Positions 1 to 9,208 of a DNA stretch of 64,000 bases are shown one piece after another. The notes beneath the pieces were generated by a model that saw nothing but the letters and a program-made list of their open reading frames with translations, was not told the DNA's origin and did no database searches. Numbering within the stretch: position 1 is the stretch's first letter; every line of letters begins with the position of its first letter. Source of the stretch: Phocaeicola sp. (GTDB lineage: Bacteria > Bacteroidota > Bacteroidia > Bacteroidales > Bacteroidaceae); contig JAHHQV010000005.1 in assembly GCA_020026175.1 (NCBI GenBank), positions 1 to 64,000 of the forward strand. Reading direction: 5' to 3'. The position numbers and the translations under genes are program-made.

Positions 1-839
1 ACGATGGTATAAGAGCAAGAAACATAAAACAACTACCATATGCTATCAAATGTTTTGAAGAGGCTTTAAGCATCAAAGAAGATATAGAAACCATGTTATT
101 ACTTGCTTCATCATATATCCAAACTGGAGAGATAGAAAAGGCTAGAAATACTTATAATGTAATAATTGAGAAAGAGCCTGAAAAATTGGAATACATTCTA
201 TCTGCTGCAGGAATATGCTTTATGCAAGAAGACTACTCATCAATGAATAATCTCTGCCAAAAAGCCTTGACGCTTGACAATAAGAACAAATCAGCCTATT
301 ATCTATCGGCTAAAGCGGAAAAAGGGCTTAAAAACTATATACAAGCCATCGTTATGCTAACTAAAGCAATAAGTGAAGACGAAAATTTCAATGAAGCTTA
401 TCTACTTAGAGCAGAAGTGCTATGGGAAATGCATCAAGCAAATGAAGCACTGGAAGATTTGAATACTATTCTAAATAAAGAAGAGGATAACGAAGAGGCT
501 CTTGTATTAAAGGGAGAAATATTGACTGTTGTAGGAAATAGCCAGGAAGCAAATGAATGTATGGACAAAGTAATATCTATAAATCCATTCAATGAAAAAG
601 CATATATCATGAAAGCCAATATTCTCTTAAATACAAAAGATTTTGACAAGGCCATAGAAATCTATAATGAAGCAATAGAACTATCTCCTGAAAACGCTAA
701 ACTGTATCAAGAAAGAGGAAGATTAAAACTTCTTATGGAAGATAAAGAAGGCTCGATGGCCGATCTTAAAAAATATATTGAACTTAATCCTGAAAGCGAA
801 AATATGATTTCAGGCAATTACAATAATTTTTCACAATAA
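1..839 (+). CDS. TPR-repeat protein, 5' end cut by window edge
   Basis: The reading frame is open from base 3, well before the first ATG at 93, and the residues before that ATG already read like a TPR helix (AIKCFEEALSIKED). The gene therefore begins outside the window. About 278 residues are visible, forming roughly seven to eight consecutive 34-residue TPR units with the usual small/hydrophobic and Pro-32 pattern (for example KAIEIYNEAIELSPEN near the end). TPR arrays are protein-binding scaffolds; no catalytic domain is visible. It converges on glmM, with a shared hairpin terminator between them. The specific partner or cellular role cannot be read from this part. Confidence 0.85.
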   Translation, partial: DGIRARNIKQLPYAIKCFEEALSIKEDIETMLLLASSYIQTGEIEKARNTYNVIIEKEPEKLEYILSAAGICFMQEDYSSMNNLCQKALTLDNKNKSAYYLSAKAEKGLKNYIQAIVMLTKAISEDENFNEAYLLRAEVLWEMHQANEALEDLNTILNKEEDNEEALVLKGEILTVVGNSQEANECMDKVISINPFNEKAYIMKANILLNTKDFDKAIEIYNEAIELSPENAKLYQERGRLKLLMEDKEGSMADLKKYIELNPESENMISGNYNNFSQ

Positions 840-1003
840 CATAAAATAGGAATATTCTAAAGCTATATCCACAATTATTATATAAAAAGATATAGCATTA
901 CCGAATATGTTTTGCAAATCAAATAAAAGTTTCTTTATGTATCAATAAAACACGCTATATGAATTATTCGTTTTATTAATACTGTATGATAATGAAATAG
1001 CAC

Positions 1004-1054
1004 AAAAAAGATGTGTCTTGATAATACTTTTTGTTATCTTGACACATCTTTTTT
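1004..1054. terminator. Bidirectional intrinsic terminator
   Basis: Perfect 14-bp inverted repeat (1004-1017 with 1041-1054), A6 on one flank and T6 on the other, so it can end transcripts from both the TPR gene and glmM. The rest of the 840-1087 gap shows nothing else convincing. Confidence 0.85.
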
Positions 1055-1087
1055 GGGGAGATAGTTATGCTATATCAATATAATATA

Positions 1088-2476
1088 TCATTTAGCCAAA
1101 CTATAAACAATATCCATTATCTGTTTACCTAGTTCTTCGGCTGCCTCCATAGTAGAAGCTTCAGAATATACACGAATAATAGGCTCTGTGTTACTTTTGC
1201 GCAAGTGAACCCACTTGTCTGCAAAATCAATCTTCACACCATCAATATCATTTATTTCTTCATTCTGATACAATTCCTTAACCTTAGCAAGAATAGCATC
1301 AACATCTGTCTCAGGAGTTAAATCTATACGATTCTTTGCTATAAAATATTCAGGATATGTATCACGCAATTCAGAAACTCTCTTTCCTTCTTTTGCCAAA
1401 TGAGTAAGGAACAATGCTATACCAACAAGTGCGTCACGGCCATAATGAGATTCTGGATAGATAACTCCGCCATTACCTTCACCACCTATTACAGCATTCG
1501 TTGCCTTCATTTTTGTAACTACGTTTACCTCGCCTACCGCAGAAGCATTATATTCCATGCCATACTTACGAGTCACATCACGAAGAGCTCGTGTTGAACT
1601 TAAATTAGAAACGGTATTACCTGGAGTATGCTTCAATATATAATCAGCCACAGAAACCAATGTATATTCTTCACCATACATTTTCCCATTTTCACAAATG
1701 ATAGCAAGACGGTCTACATCAGGATCGACAACGAAAGCGACATCGTTTTCGCCTTTTTTCATCAAGTCCATAATTCCGCTCAAGTTCTTTTCCAAAGGCT
1801 CAGGATTATGTTGGAAATCTCCAGTAGCTTCGCAATAAAGTTTTTCTACATGCTGAATTCCCAATTGTTCCAACAACTGAGGCAAGATAATACCACCTAC
1901 AGAGTTTACACAATCAATCGCAACACTGAAATTAGCTTTACGTATAGCATCAACATCTACAAGTTTCAATGCCAGAACACTATCTATATGACGTTGATTA
2001 TAAGTATCATCCTCTGTATATTTACCAATATTATCTATATCTGCAAAATCAAACTCTTCAGCAGCAGCTATTCTTAATACTTCATTTCCTTCTTGAGCAT
2101 TGAGAAACTCACCACGTTCATTAAGAAGTTTAAGAGCATTCCACTGACGAGGATTATGACTTGCAGTAAGAATAATACCACCACATGCACCTTCCATCGT
2201 AACAGCAAGTTCTGTTGTTGGTGTAGAAGCAAGACCGATATTAACAACATCGAATCCCATACCCATAAGAGTTCCGCAAACAATATTCTTTACCATATCG
2301 CCAGAAATACGAGCATCACGTCCGACAACAATCTTATTACTACCTACAGTTGTAGTCTTACGTATCAGCATCGCATATGCTGATGTAAACTTTACAATAT
2401 CCAAAGGATTTAGACCTTCTCCGGCTTGGCCTCCTATAGTACCACGAATACCGGAAATTGATTTGATTAATGTCAT
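1088..2476 (-). CDS. glmM: Phosphoglucosamine mutase family protein (GlmM)
   Basis: Cytoplasmic alpha-D-phosphohexomutase of 462 residues. It probably converts glucosamine-6-phosphate to glucosamine-1-phosphate for UDP-GlcNAc, peptidoglycan and lipid A synthesis. The phosphoserine loop TASHNP is at 104-109 (Ser106), the Mg-binding DPDVDR at 251-256, and a sugar-binding loop GEGNGG lies further on. Length and the N-terminal KSISGIRGT fit the family form usual in Bacteroidales. Phosphomannomutase activity cannot be excluded from sequence. Last gene of the rpe-comEC-DHH-DUF4827-glmM series, 18 bp after the DUF4827 gene, and closed by the 1004-1054 hairpin. Confidence 0.88.
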   Translation of the reverse strand: MTLIKSISGIRGTIGGQAGEGLNPLDIVKFTSAYAMLIRKTTTVGSNKIVVGRDARISGDMVKNIVCGTLMGMGFDVVNIGLASTPTTELAVTMEGACGGIILTASHNPRQWNALKLLNERGEFLNAQEGNEVLRIAAAEEFDFADIDNIGKYTEDDTYNQRHIDSVLALKLVDVDAIRKANFSVAIDCVNSVGGIILPQLLEQLGIQHVEKLYCEATGDFQHNPEPLEKNLSGIMDLMKKGENDVAFVVDPDVDRLAIICENGKMYGEEYTLVSVADYILKHTPGNTVSNLSSTRALRDVTRKYGMEYNASAVGEVNVVTKMKATNAVIGGEGNGGVIYPESHYGRDALVGIALFLTHLAKEGKRVSELRDTYPEYFIAKNRIDLTPETDVDAILAKVKELYQNEEINDIDGVKIDFADKWVHLRKSNTEPIIRVYSEASTMEAAEELGKQIMDIVYSLAK

Positions 2477-2494
2477 AATTATTTAGATTTAGAT

Positions 2495-3178
2495 TTAATG
2501 TAAGAAATATGTGATTTCATAATAACAAGGATATACAGATTGCATAGCCATAGAAGTACCTTCACTATGAGGAACAATGAGATTTACACGAACCCATTTT
2601 TCTGAAGGTATAGCAGATATATATTTTTTTAATTTCAAATATGATAAAGGAATAAGCCATCCAGAAGGAACTGCCAGACTTCTATAAGTATCAGACATTA
2701 CATTACTGGTCTTGTCATTAGTAAACTTTGCAGAAAATGAACCTTTGCCATTTATTGTTACAATCATACTTTCAGTGAAACTCGCATTCGGCCCAATTAT
2801 ATTTTGCGCAAGAGTATCGCCTGCACTTATAACACTACCTGACACCTTAATATCTTTAATAACCCTTTCCAAGAATTTTGTAGACATGTCATGACGACCA
2901 TTCTCCAAGACCTGTCCTTCGCCTCTATTTACGATCTGCATATATACACCATTCTTTTCAAGGAAAACAAATTCGTTTTCTTTCACATTAGTTACCGTGT
3001 CTTTCAAAAATTCATCTTCTGATATAACCTTAATATCATTTTCTGTTATAAATTTTTGAATTGCATCTTTTTCTTCTTCCTTTAGTTCGGCATAAGTTTT
3101 TCCGTTGTTACAACTCTGAAAGCTAAAAGATATAGCAAAAATCAATACTGATAAAAATAATAAATTCTTCATTGTCAT
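2495..3178 (-). CDS. DUF4827-type lipoprotein
   Basis: Exported lipoprotein of about 228 residues with a signal peptide and lipobox ending FQSC. I chose the MTMKN start at 3178 (MKN at 3172 is equally possible), because the longer reading adds only a charged MPKEK stretch before a normal signal sequence. The mature part begins with a lysine/glutamate-rich helix (YAELKEEEKDAIQKFI) and continues into a beta-rich domain. It looks like the DUF4827 family found beside glmM in Bacteroides; this family assignment is from memory. Function is unknown; some resemblance to FKBP-like folds is only an impression. Sits 85 bp after the DHH gene. Confidence 0.7.
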   Translation of the reverse strand: MTMKNLLFLSVLIFAISFSFQSCNNGKTYAELKEEEKDAIQKFITENDIKVISEDEFLKDTVTNVKENEFVFLEKNGVYMQIVNRGEGQVLENGRHDMSTKFLERVIKDIKVSGSVISAGDTLAQNIIGPNASFTESMIVTINGKGSFSAKFTNDKTSNVMSDTYRSLAVPSGWLIPLSYLKLKKYISAIPSEKWVRVNLIVPHSEGTSMAMQSVYPCYYEITYFLH

Positions 3179-3263
3179 TTTTTCTTTCGGCAAAAATAAT
3201 AAAACAATCTTACAAGCAGACTGAATTATAAAAGTTATAATAGTTAATTTTGTAGAAATCTGT

Positions 3264-4304
3264 TTATAAATTCTTCAACAACAAATTTTCATACTTCACC
3301 ATAGCCTGTTTAAACAGACTTATAGCCTCATTCATAGTTCCATAGAATTCTCCTCCAGATGCATTGAGATGACCTCCACCGTTAAAGAATTCCTGAGCTA
3401 CCTTATTACAAGGGAAATTTCCCGACGAACGTAAAGAAACCTTTATCATATTCTTCTCTGTATCTTCTCTTAGAAATACCGAGAAACAAATACCCTTCAT
3501 CTGTAAAGGGATATTTACGAATCCCTCTGTATCGCCTTTCACAAATTGGAATTTTTTCTGTTCTTCCTTTGTTAGCCAAATTAGAGCAGAATGAAACTGA
3601 TGATAAACCTCCATTTTTTCATACAACACATACCCCATAAGCCTCAATCTACCTTCTGAATATGTATTAAAAACCTTGCGATAAATTTCATCTTTATCTA
3701 TCCCTTTCGAGAGTAATTCACTGATTATAAAATATATTTCACGATTATTTGAATTATAGGTAAAACCACCTGTATCTGTCATCATTCCTGCATATATACA
3801 TTCTGCACCATCGCGAGATATTTCATCAAAGCATCCCATACGGCATATCAGTCGGAAAACAAGTTCGGAAGTAGAGGAAATATTAGGATGAGAAATAGTT
3901 ACCTTACAAAAATCTTCAGGATTCAAGTGATGGTCTATCATAACCTTTCTGGCAGATGATTTTGCTACAGGCTTTGCTACAGCATCAATTCTAGACAAAG
4001 CATTAAAGTCAAGACACAATATAACATCAGCCTCAGATATAAGTTTATCAGCAAATTCCGAATACCTGTCATACCTCACAATCTCTTTTGCTCCCGGCAT
4101 CCAGTGTAAAAATTCGGGAAAAGCATTTGGAACAATAATGTTCACATTTTTCTCCATTCCTGTAAGAAAGTGATACAATCCCAAAGAAGAGCCTATAGCA
4201 TCACCATCAGGAGAAACATGTGTTACAATCACTATTTTATCTGCTCTGTTAAAGTAATTCTTTACTTTATCAATATTTGTCTGTAATATTATCTTAGAAA
4301 GCAT
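3264..4304 (-). CDS. DHH-family phosphoesterase (NrnA-like)
   Basis: Cytoplasmic 346-residue DHH/DHHA1 protein of the NrnA type, which degrades nanoRNA or short oligonucleotides and may dephosphorylate pAp. Motif I is HVSPDGDAIGS (His29, Asp33, Asp35), Asp99 sits in LCLDF, and motif III is the DHH triplet at 124-126. The C-terminal DHHA1 domain carries the substrate loop FNGGGHLNASGG. Length is normal for the family. It lies in the rpe-to-glmM operon between comEC and the DUF4827 gene. Confidence 0.88.
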   Translation of the reverse strand: MLSKIILQTNIDKVKNYFNRADKIVIVTHVSPDGDAIGSSLGLYHFLTGMEKNVNIIVPNAFPEFLHWMPGAKEIVRYDRYSEFADKLISEADVILCLDFNALSRIDAVAKPVAKSSARKVMIDHHLNPEDFCKVTISHPNISSTSELVFRLICRMGCFDEISRDGAECIYAGMMTDTGGFTYNSNNREIYFIISELLSKGIDKDEIYRKVFNTYSEGRLRLMGYVLYEKMEVYHQFHSALIWLTKEEQKKFQFVKGDTEGFVNIPLQMKGICFSVFLREDTEKNMIKVSLRSSGNFPCNKVAQEFFNGGGHLNASGGEFYGTMNEAISLFKQAMVKYENLLLKNL

Positions 4305-4368
4305 TTTAATTGTATATATGTATATTTAAACGTATAATTGAGCAGCAAATTTACTATTTTTTTTCTAT

Positions 4369-6348
4369 TCAAAGAACTATTTTATACGAAGCTTGATTTG
4401 AAATTTCAGAAAAAGGAATATTTAACTCTAAACATTGTTTCTTTATCATAATACGATAATAATCACTAAGAGATGAATCCAATACAACCTTCTTTATACA
4501 GAAAATTTGAGTAAGCGATTTTAAGTCACCTTTAAAACCTCTACAGAAATATGTGTAATCTAATTCCAACTTATCTTCACCTCTTTTCAAGCGTTTGTTT
4601 CTCCAATAATCGTTATTCATTACTCCTATATTATATGAATCAACTGAATATATACCATTGTTTGATGTCAATAATACTCTATCATCCCCATTTTTAAGAT
4701 ACAAGCCAGACCATGCGAGAAACAAAGAAGGAGATTCTTTATCAATCATCCTGTAGTATCCAATTCCAAAGATAAGATTCAAGCAAAAAAGAGATAATAT
4801 TATAAGACACGGTCTTTTATTGCGGATATAAGAATATGCACAGATTATCAGAACAAACATAATCAACATCTGAAACTCATTTACATGTATAGATTTTATC
4901 TGGGAACCATAAAGTCCGCAAATATAACGCATAGAATCATTTAGTAATCCAGTAAAGAGATTTAATGCACAAACACAGAAATTACCTATATACGGAAGCC
5001 ACGCAAGAGACAATGATGCAAGAGAGAAAAACAATATACACACCGCCAAAGGACTTACTATTATATTTGCAAAAATAAAATAAGTAGGGAAACTACCGAA
5101 ATAATACAAGACAAGAGGCATTGTACCCAACTGAGCAGACATGGAAACTGAAATCATTCCCCAAACATATTTAGCTATACGATTGTCTACTTTCAAAAGT
5201 GAATTAAAAAACGGAAAAAACAATATGATAGAAAATACTGCTATAAAAGAAAGCTGAAAGCTTATATCGAACAAATAAAACGGCTGATACACAAGCATCA
5301 AAAAAGCAGTAAGTACTAGAGAATATAATCCCGACAATCTGTTTTCAACAAATAAAGAAGCAAAAAAATATAATGAACACATAGTTACAGCCCTCACAAC
5401 AGATGGACTCAATCCTGAAACAAAAGCAAAAACCCATAACATAAGCACAACAATAAAGGACTGAATAAAATCGCCATACCTTATCTTCTTAACAGGCCAC
5501 AATAATATATAAAGTATTGCTGACAATATACCGATATGTAGCCCAGACAAAGCCAAGACATGACTCGTCCCAGCAGCACTATACATATATTTCAGCTCGG
5601 CTGTCAATTCACTTTTATCACCTATAGCCAAAGCTGATATTACGGCTCGATTATCTTCATCAAGATTCCATTTTTCAAAAAGACCAACGATTTTATTCCT
5701 ACAGTTCAGAGCCAAAGAACGTACAGACATACTTTCACTTTTCTCAAATATCATATTCGAAGGAAAAGAAAAGGAGGTACCTGAAATACCCTTCACTAAA
5801 AGGAATCTCCTATAGTCGAATCCCATAAAGTCAACGTCTGACCCAGGAACAGAGATACGTGACTTAAATAAGACTTTATCGCCAACATCAATATCGCCAA
5901 CCGTTGAATCATTAATCCAATACAGAAGAATATCACGATTGACTGCCGTAAAAGAAGAATCTCTCCCATTCATAGAACCAATGACACGTACCACTGCACT
6001 TAATGTCTTCCCTTTAACTTCAGGAGCAGTATCAAATATTCCGTAATACAGGCATTCATTGTCATTCCAAGTGTAATTACGATTGTTTTTCTCGTTAAGC
6101 AACAACAGTCCACCCATAAAGAAAAAACAAATGGAGGCAATCACACCAAACCAACAACTTAAAACATATCTTCTGTACTTAAAGATAGCCAAAGGGATCA
6201 ATAAAAAGAAAAAAGAAAGTAAAATAAAAAGAAGTAGCGAAGCTTTAGTCTCCGACAGGAACCTATCGAAGAAAAAAATTCCGGCTGCCAAAAAAACAGT
6301 CAACCGGAATAGAGGGTATCTTATCAATAATAATTTTTTATTGTCCAA
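4369..6348 (-). CDS. comEC: ComEC/Rec2-family inner-membrane protein
   Basis: 659-residue polytopic membrane protein. The N-terminal DUF4131-like part starts with several hydrophobic helices. The central competence domain contains the signature HVLALSGLHIG, followed by about eight further membrane helices. The short C-terminal region lacks the metallo-beta-lactamase domain of longer ComEC proteins, which I recall as common in Bacteroidetes. ComEC forms the DNA uptake channel in competent bacteria; whether this organism takes up DNA is unknown. Eight bp downstream of rpe in the same operon. Confidence 0.88.
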   Translation of the reverse strand: MDNKKLLLIRYPLFRLTVFLAAGIFFFDRFLSETKASLLLFILLSFFFLLIPLAIFKYRRYVLSCWFGVIASICFFFMGGLLLLNEKNNRNYTWNDNECLYYGIFDTAPEVKGKTLSAVVRVIGSMNGRDSSFTAVNRDILLYWINDSTVGDIDVGDKVLFKSRISVPGSDVDFMGFDYRRFLLVKGISGTSFSFPSNMIFEKSESMSVRSLALNCRNKIVGLFEKWNLDEDNRAVISALAIGDKSELTAELKYMYSAAGTSHVLALSGLHIGILSAILYILLWPVKKIRYGDFIQSFIVVLMLWVFAFVSGLSPSVVRAVTMCSLYFFASLFVENRLSGLYSLVLTAFLMLVYQPFYLFDISFQLSFIAVFSIILFFPFFNSLLKVDNRIAKYVWGMISVSMSAQLGTMPLVLYYFGSFPTYFIFANIIVSPLAVCILFFSLASLSLAWLPYIGNFCVCALNLFTGLLNDSMRYICGLYGSQIKSIHVNEFQMLIMFVLIICAYSYIRNKRPCLIILSLFCLNLIFGIGYYRMIDKESPSLFLAWSGLYLKNGDDRVLLTSNNGIYSVDSYNIGVMNNDYWRNKRLKRGEDKLELDYTYFCRGFKGDLKSLTQIFCIKKVVLDSSLSDYYRIMIKKQCLELNIPFSEISNQASYKIVL

Positions 6349-6356
6349 GACGATAA

Positions 6357-7010
6357 TCAGAGATTTTTCATTTGATGTATCATATCAATCATATCAGGAG
6401 CCTTGAATATGGCATTTCCTGCCACCAAAACATCTGCACCTACCTCTACAAGTGCCTTACCTGTTTCAAGATTAACTCCACCGTCAACTTCTATCAAAAC
6501 TTTTGACCCTGTTTCTTCTATGAGTTTCCTTAAATTCTTAACCTTGTTAATTGTATTAGGTATAAATTTCTGACCTCCGAAACCTGGATTAACACTCATA
6601 AGAAGAACCATATCCAAATCTGAAATCACATCATTAAGAACAGAAACCGGAGTTGCAGGATTGAGAGTTACACCAGCTTTCATTCCGCTATCCTTTATTT
6701 GCTGAATAACCCTATGCAGATGAGGACATGTCTCGTAATGAACATTCATCATCATAGAACCTAAAGCCTTTACCTCTTTTATAAACTTCTCTGGCTGAAC
6801 AATCATAAGATGAACATCCAATGGCTTTTTACAAAGTTTTGCTACATATTCCAACACAGGAAAACCAAAAGATATGTTAGGAACAAACACACCGTCCATC
6901 ACATCAATATGTAACCAATCGGCCTCGCTATTGTTTATTTTTTCCAACTCATCCTTTAAATTTCCAAAATCTGCCGAAAGCAAAGAAGGAGAAATCAATA
7001 CTTTATTCAT
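6357..7010 (-). CDS. rpe: Ribulose-phosphate 3-epimerase
   Basis: 217-residue TIM-barrel enzyme that interconverts ribulose-5-phosphate and xylulose-5-phosphate in the pentose phosphate pathway. The start at 7010 gives the standard MNKVLISPSLLSADFGNL beginning; an upstream in-frame Met would overrun the promoter. Family motifs are clear: HIDVMDGVFVPNISFG with metal-binding His and Asp, VHLMI, MSVNPGFGGQKF and EVDGGVN. First gene of the operon, with a -7 box about 35 bp upstream. Confidence 0.95.
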   Translation of the reverse strand: MNKVLISPSLLSADFGNLKDELEKINNSEADWLHIDVMDGVFVPNISFGFPVLEYVAKLCKKPLDVHLMIVQPEKFIKEVKALGSMMMNVHYETCPHLHRVIQQIKDSGMKAGVTLNPATPVSVLNDVISDLDMVLLMSVNPGFGGQKFIPNTINKVKNLRKLIEETGSKVLIEVDGGVNLETGKALVEVGADVLVAGNAIFKAPDMIDMIHQMKNL

Positions 7011-7042
7011 TTTGTAACTATTGTATAAAATTTGTATTAGAA

Positions 7043-7050
7043 CAAAGATA
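7043..7050 (-). promoter_or_regulatory. Promoter -7 box for rpe operon
   Basis: On the minus strand this reads TATCTTTG, an exact match to the Bacteroidetes -7 consensus TAnnTTTG, 33 bp before the rpe start, with TTG-containing sequence about 20 bp upstream. Confidence 0.6.
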
Positions 7051-7138
7051 CTCAATTTTTATCATTTACAAGCAACAAGGATATATAAATACACAAAACG
7101 ACATTCACCCAATGTACAAAATGTATAAAAACACAAAA

Positions 7139-7173
7139 CGGTCTGATGCTTTAAATCATAAAGCACCAGACCG
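7139..7173 (-). terminator. Intrinsic terminator of the sigma/beta-barrel operon
   Basis: 15-bp stem with one mismatch (7139-7153 with 7159-7173) and a five-base loop. On the minus strand it is followed by a T-rich stretch. It ends the operon that finishes at 7198. Confidence 0.8.
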
Positions 7174-7197
7174 TAACAAAAAATATGCTATAAATCT

Positions 7198-8511
7198 TTA
7201 ATTTCCAATATTAAACCTTAATCCAAACTGCAAATTAAAATTAAATGGTTTATCTTTCCTTATCGTAAGCAATTCGCTTCCATCATCAAAATAATAAGCC
7301 ATTCCAGGTTCGACATACAGACTTAAAAGTTTCAGTAATTTCACCTGTGCACCCAACGAAGCAGACACAGAGAACTGCCAAGGCTTTGTATCTATAGATT
7401 CTTTCTCGAAACTCTTTCCTCTGCTACCATCAACACATTTTGTCTCAATATCTCCCGAAATACATTTTTCAACCATTCCTCCTGCCGAAGCATAAACAGA
7501 GAATAACTTATTGCCCCATATAGAACGATGCAATTTCAGAGGAACACCAACATAATGCAATCTTTGCTTGTCTTCTACATAAGAATTTGCTCCAGACTGC
7601 AACTCTGAGTACAAGTAAGTATAACTAACACCAGATTCCAATCCCCAATCTTCATTGATATTCCATTTTACACTGGCACCTACAGTAACAGGCATATGAT
7701 GCTTCACGTTAGTGTAAGTCTGTTTATCTCTATTATTAAAAAGGACCTGGCTATATGTAACCTTTCCATCTGAAGATTCGCTTATTACAAAATCATTTGC
7801 TTGAGGGATAATCTTCCTAGACATCAATCTTGATATACCATTAAAGTTTCCTGATGAATTATAAGGAGTATTTCCTGCTGAGATACCAAACTGCAGACTA
7901 CCATGACCATCTCTTTCGTGCTTTCTATCTGTCATTGCCAAATAAGAAGCATTACGTCGCTGAGTCTCCCTGTCTGCCTTCATCATATCAATTCGCTTTT
8001 GATCAACCACTTCCTTTTCATCCGAAGTTTCTTCTGTTTTTGCAATTTCTTTCAAAATAACATTTTCCTGCTTATTCTCTTTGGAAATAACTTCATCCAA
8101 GGCTTCATCATCCATATCCAAATTTTCTGAATAAGTTTTTTGCACTTCTTTAAAATCCAATTCAGGTGTTTCATGATGCTCCTTTACCACTACTGGTTTT
8201 GAATCAGCCAATGCAGTATCCCCCTTCTCGGGCAATACAACCATTTTCTCCATAACAGGTGACATTTCATTAGCAACCTTCAAAGATTCTTTATCCAAGT
8301 AATTCTCAAACAAATAAACCGATAAAGTAGAGACTAAAATTACAGAAGCAGCTGCCACTGCCGCCGGATACCATTTTTTCCACATCGGTACAACCTTTGG
8401 CGATGGAATATCCGCTTCAATCTTCTCCCACATATCAGCAGGTAGAGGCTCCAGATGGTCTTCCATCCGATTACGAATATCTTGTATCCATTTATCTTTT
8501 AACTCATTCAT
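7198..8511 (-). CDS. Membrane-anchored protein with C-terminal beta-barrel domain, putative anti-sigma factor
   Basis: 437 residues. Residues 1-45 are a charged cytoplasmic-type segment, 47-68 a single hydrophobic helix (AAVAAASVILVSTLSVYLF), about 75-200 a low-complexity Glu/Lys-rich linker, and about 200-437 a beta-rich domain like PorT-type outer-membrane barrels, ending in the aromatic-rich FNLQFGLRFNIGN. The start overlaps the last 8 bp of the ECF sigma gene, indicating translational coupling. That position and the N-terminal topology suggest it restrains the sigma factor, but no known anti-sigma domain is visible. The inner-membrane helix combined with a barrel-like end is odd. Confidence 0.6.
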   Translation of the reverse strand: MNELKDKWIQDIRNRMEDHLEPLPADMWEKIEADIPSPKVVPMWKKWYPAAVAAASVILVSTLSVYLFENYLDKESLKVANEMSPVMEKMVVLPEKGDTALADSKPVVVKEHHETPELDFKEVQKTYSENLDMDDEALDEVISKENKQENVILKEIAKTEETSDEKEVVDQKRIDMMKADRETQRRNASYLAMTDRKHERDGHGSLQFGISAGNTPYNSSGNFNGISRLMSRKIIPQANDFVISESSDGKVTYSQVLFNNRDKQTYTNVKHHMPVTVGASVKWNINEDWGLESGVSYTYLYSELQSGANSYVEDKQRLHYVGVPLKLHRSIWGNKLFSVYASAGGMVEKCISGDIETKCVDGSRGKSFEKESIDTKPWQFSVSASLGAQVKLLKLLSLYVEPGMAYYFDDGSELLTIRKDKPFNFNLQFGLRFNIGN

Positions 8512-9052
8512 ATCTCTTCCTGTATTCTTTTATTTTTTTCATTAATAAAGTTTTGGCTCTATAAAACTGCGATGATGATGTATGTTCTGATATTCCAAGC
8601 ATAGAAGCAATTTCCTTATGACTTTTATCTTCGAACACGAACAGGTTGAAAACAGTTCTATAGCCATCAGGCAATTCTGAGATCATCCTCATAAGTTCTT
8701 TATTTGGGATATCATCCACATCTCCATCATCCGACAGTTGAGTATCTGGCAAATCTTCAACCAAAGCTTCCTGCTGCAACTGCATATTCTTTTTCCTAAG
8801 ATACCCCAGTGCCTCATTTACCATTACTTTTGACAGCCATGCCCTCAACGAACCTTCACCAAAAAATTTAAACCGCCCTACAGATTGGTATATCTTTATT
8901 ATTCCATCATGAAATATATCTTGGGCAGTATCCCTGTCTCCAATATAACGAAGACAAACAGCAAACAACTGACTCCCATACACGTCATACAGCTCCTTTC
9001 GAGCCTTGGGATCAGCCTCTGCACATTTTAACGCCAACTCTTCTTCTGTCAT
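8504..9052 (-). CDS. ECF-type RNA polymerase sigma factor
   Basis: 182-residue sigma-70 family protein with only regions 2 and 4. Region 2 includes YIGDRDTAQDIFHDGIIKIY and the FFGEGSLRAWLSKVMVNEALGYLR segment; an acidic linker (about 110-130) follows; region 4 has the helix-turn-helix HKEIASMLGISEHTSSSQFYRAK. It would direct RNA polymerase to a small regulon, possibly including the divergent NigD-like gene. Its gene overlaps the beta-barrel/anti-sigma candidate by 8 bp. Confidence 0.9.
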   Translation of the reverse strand: MTEEELALKCAEADPKARKELYDVYGSQLFAVCLRYIGDRDTAQDIFHDGIIKIYQSVGRFKFFGEGSLRAWLSKVMVNEALGYLRKKNMQLQQEALVEDLPDTQLSDDGDVDDIPNKELMRMISELPDGYRTVFNLFVFEDKSHKEIASMLGISEHTSSSQFYRAKTLLMKKIKEYRKRYE

Positions 9053-9094
9053 ATCGGATTAATTATTCTGAATATAAAATAAATACAAGACAAA

Positions 9095-9158
9095 AATACT
9101 GCATAAAGATGTATTAAAATTATCATTCTTTTTTTTTAACACAAAAACTTGCAGTATT
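9095..9158. promoter_or_regulatory. Symmetric divergent promoter element between sigma and NigD genes
   Basis: Two 25-nt units face each other on opposite strands: 9095-9119 (minus) and 9134-9158 (plus). Both read TTTTAA, one free base, ACA, six free bases, then TGCAGTATT. The minus copy runs into TATTTTTG (9091-9098), an exact -7 box for the sigma gene; the plus copy runs into TATTATTA, 47 bp before the NigD start. They may be matched promoters or operators for shared control. Confidence 0.5.
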
Positions 9159-9208
9159 ATTACCAATAAAACATTTAATAGACAAAATTATTACAAACAA
9201 TTATAATT

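Noticed and set aside
7091..7140. Repeated ACACAAAACG (7091-7100 and 7131-7140)
   Set aside because: Short, AT-rich and next to a terminator; not distinguishable from chance.
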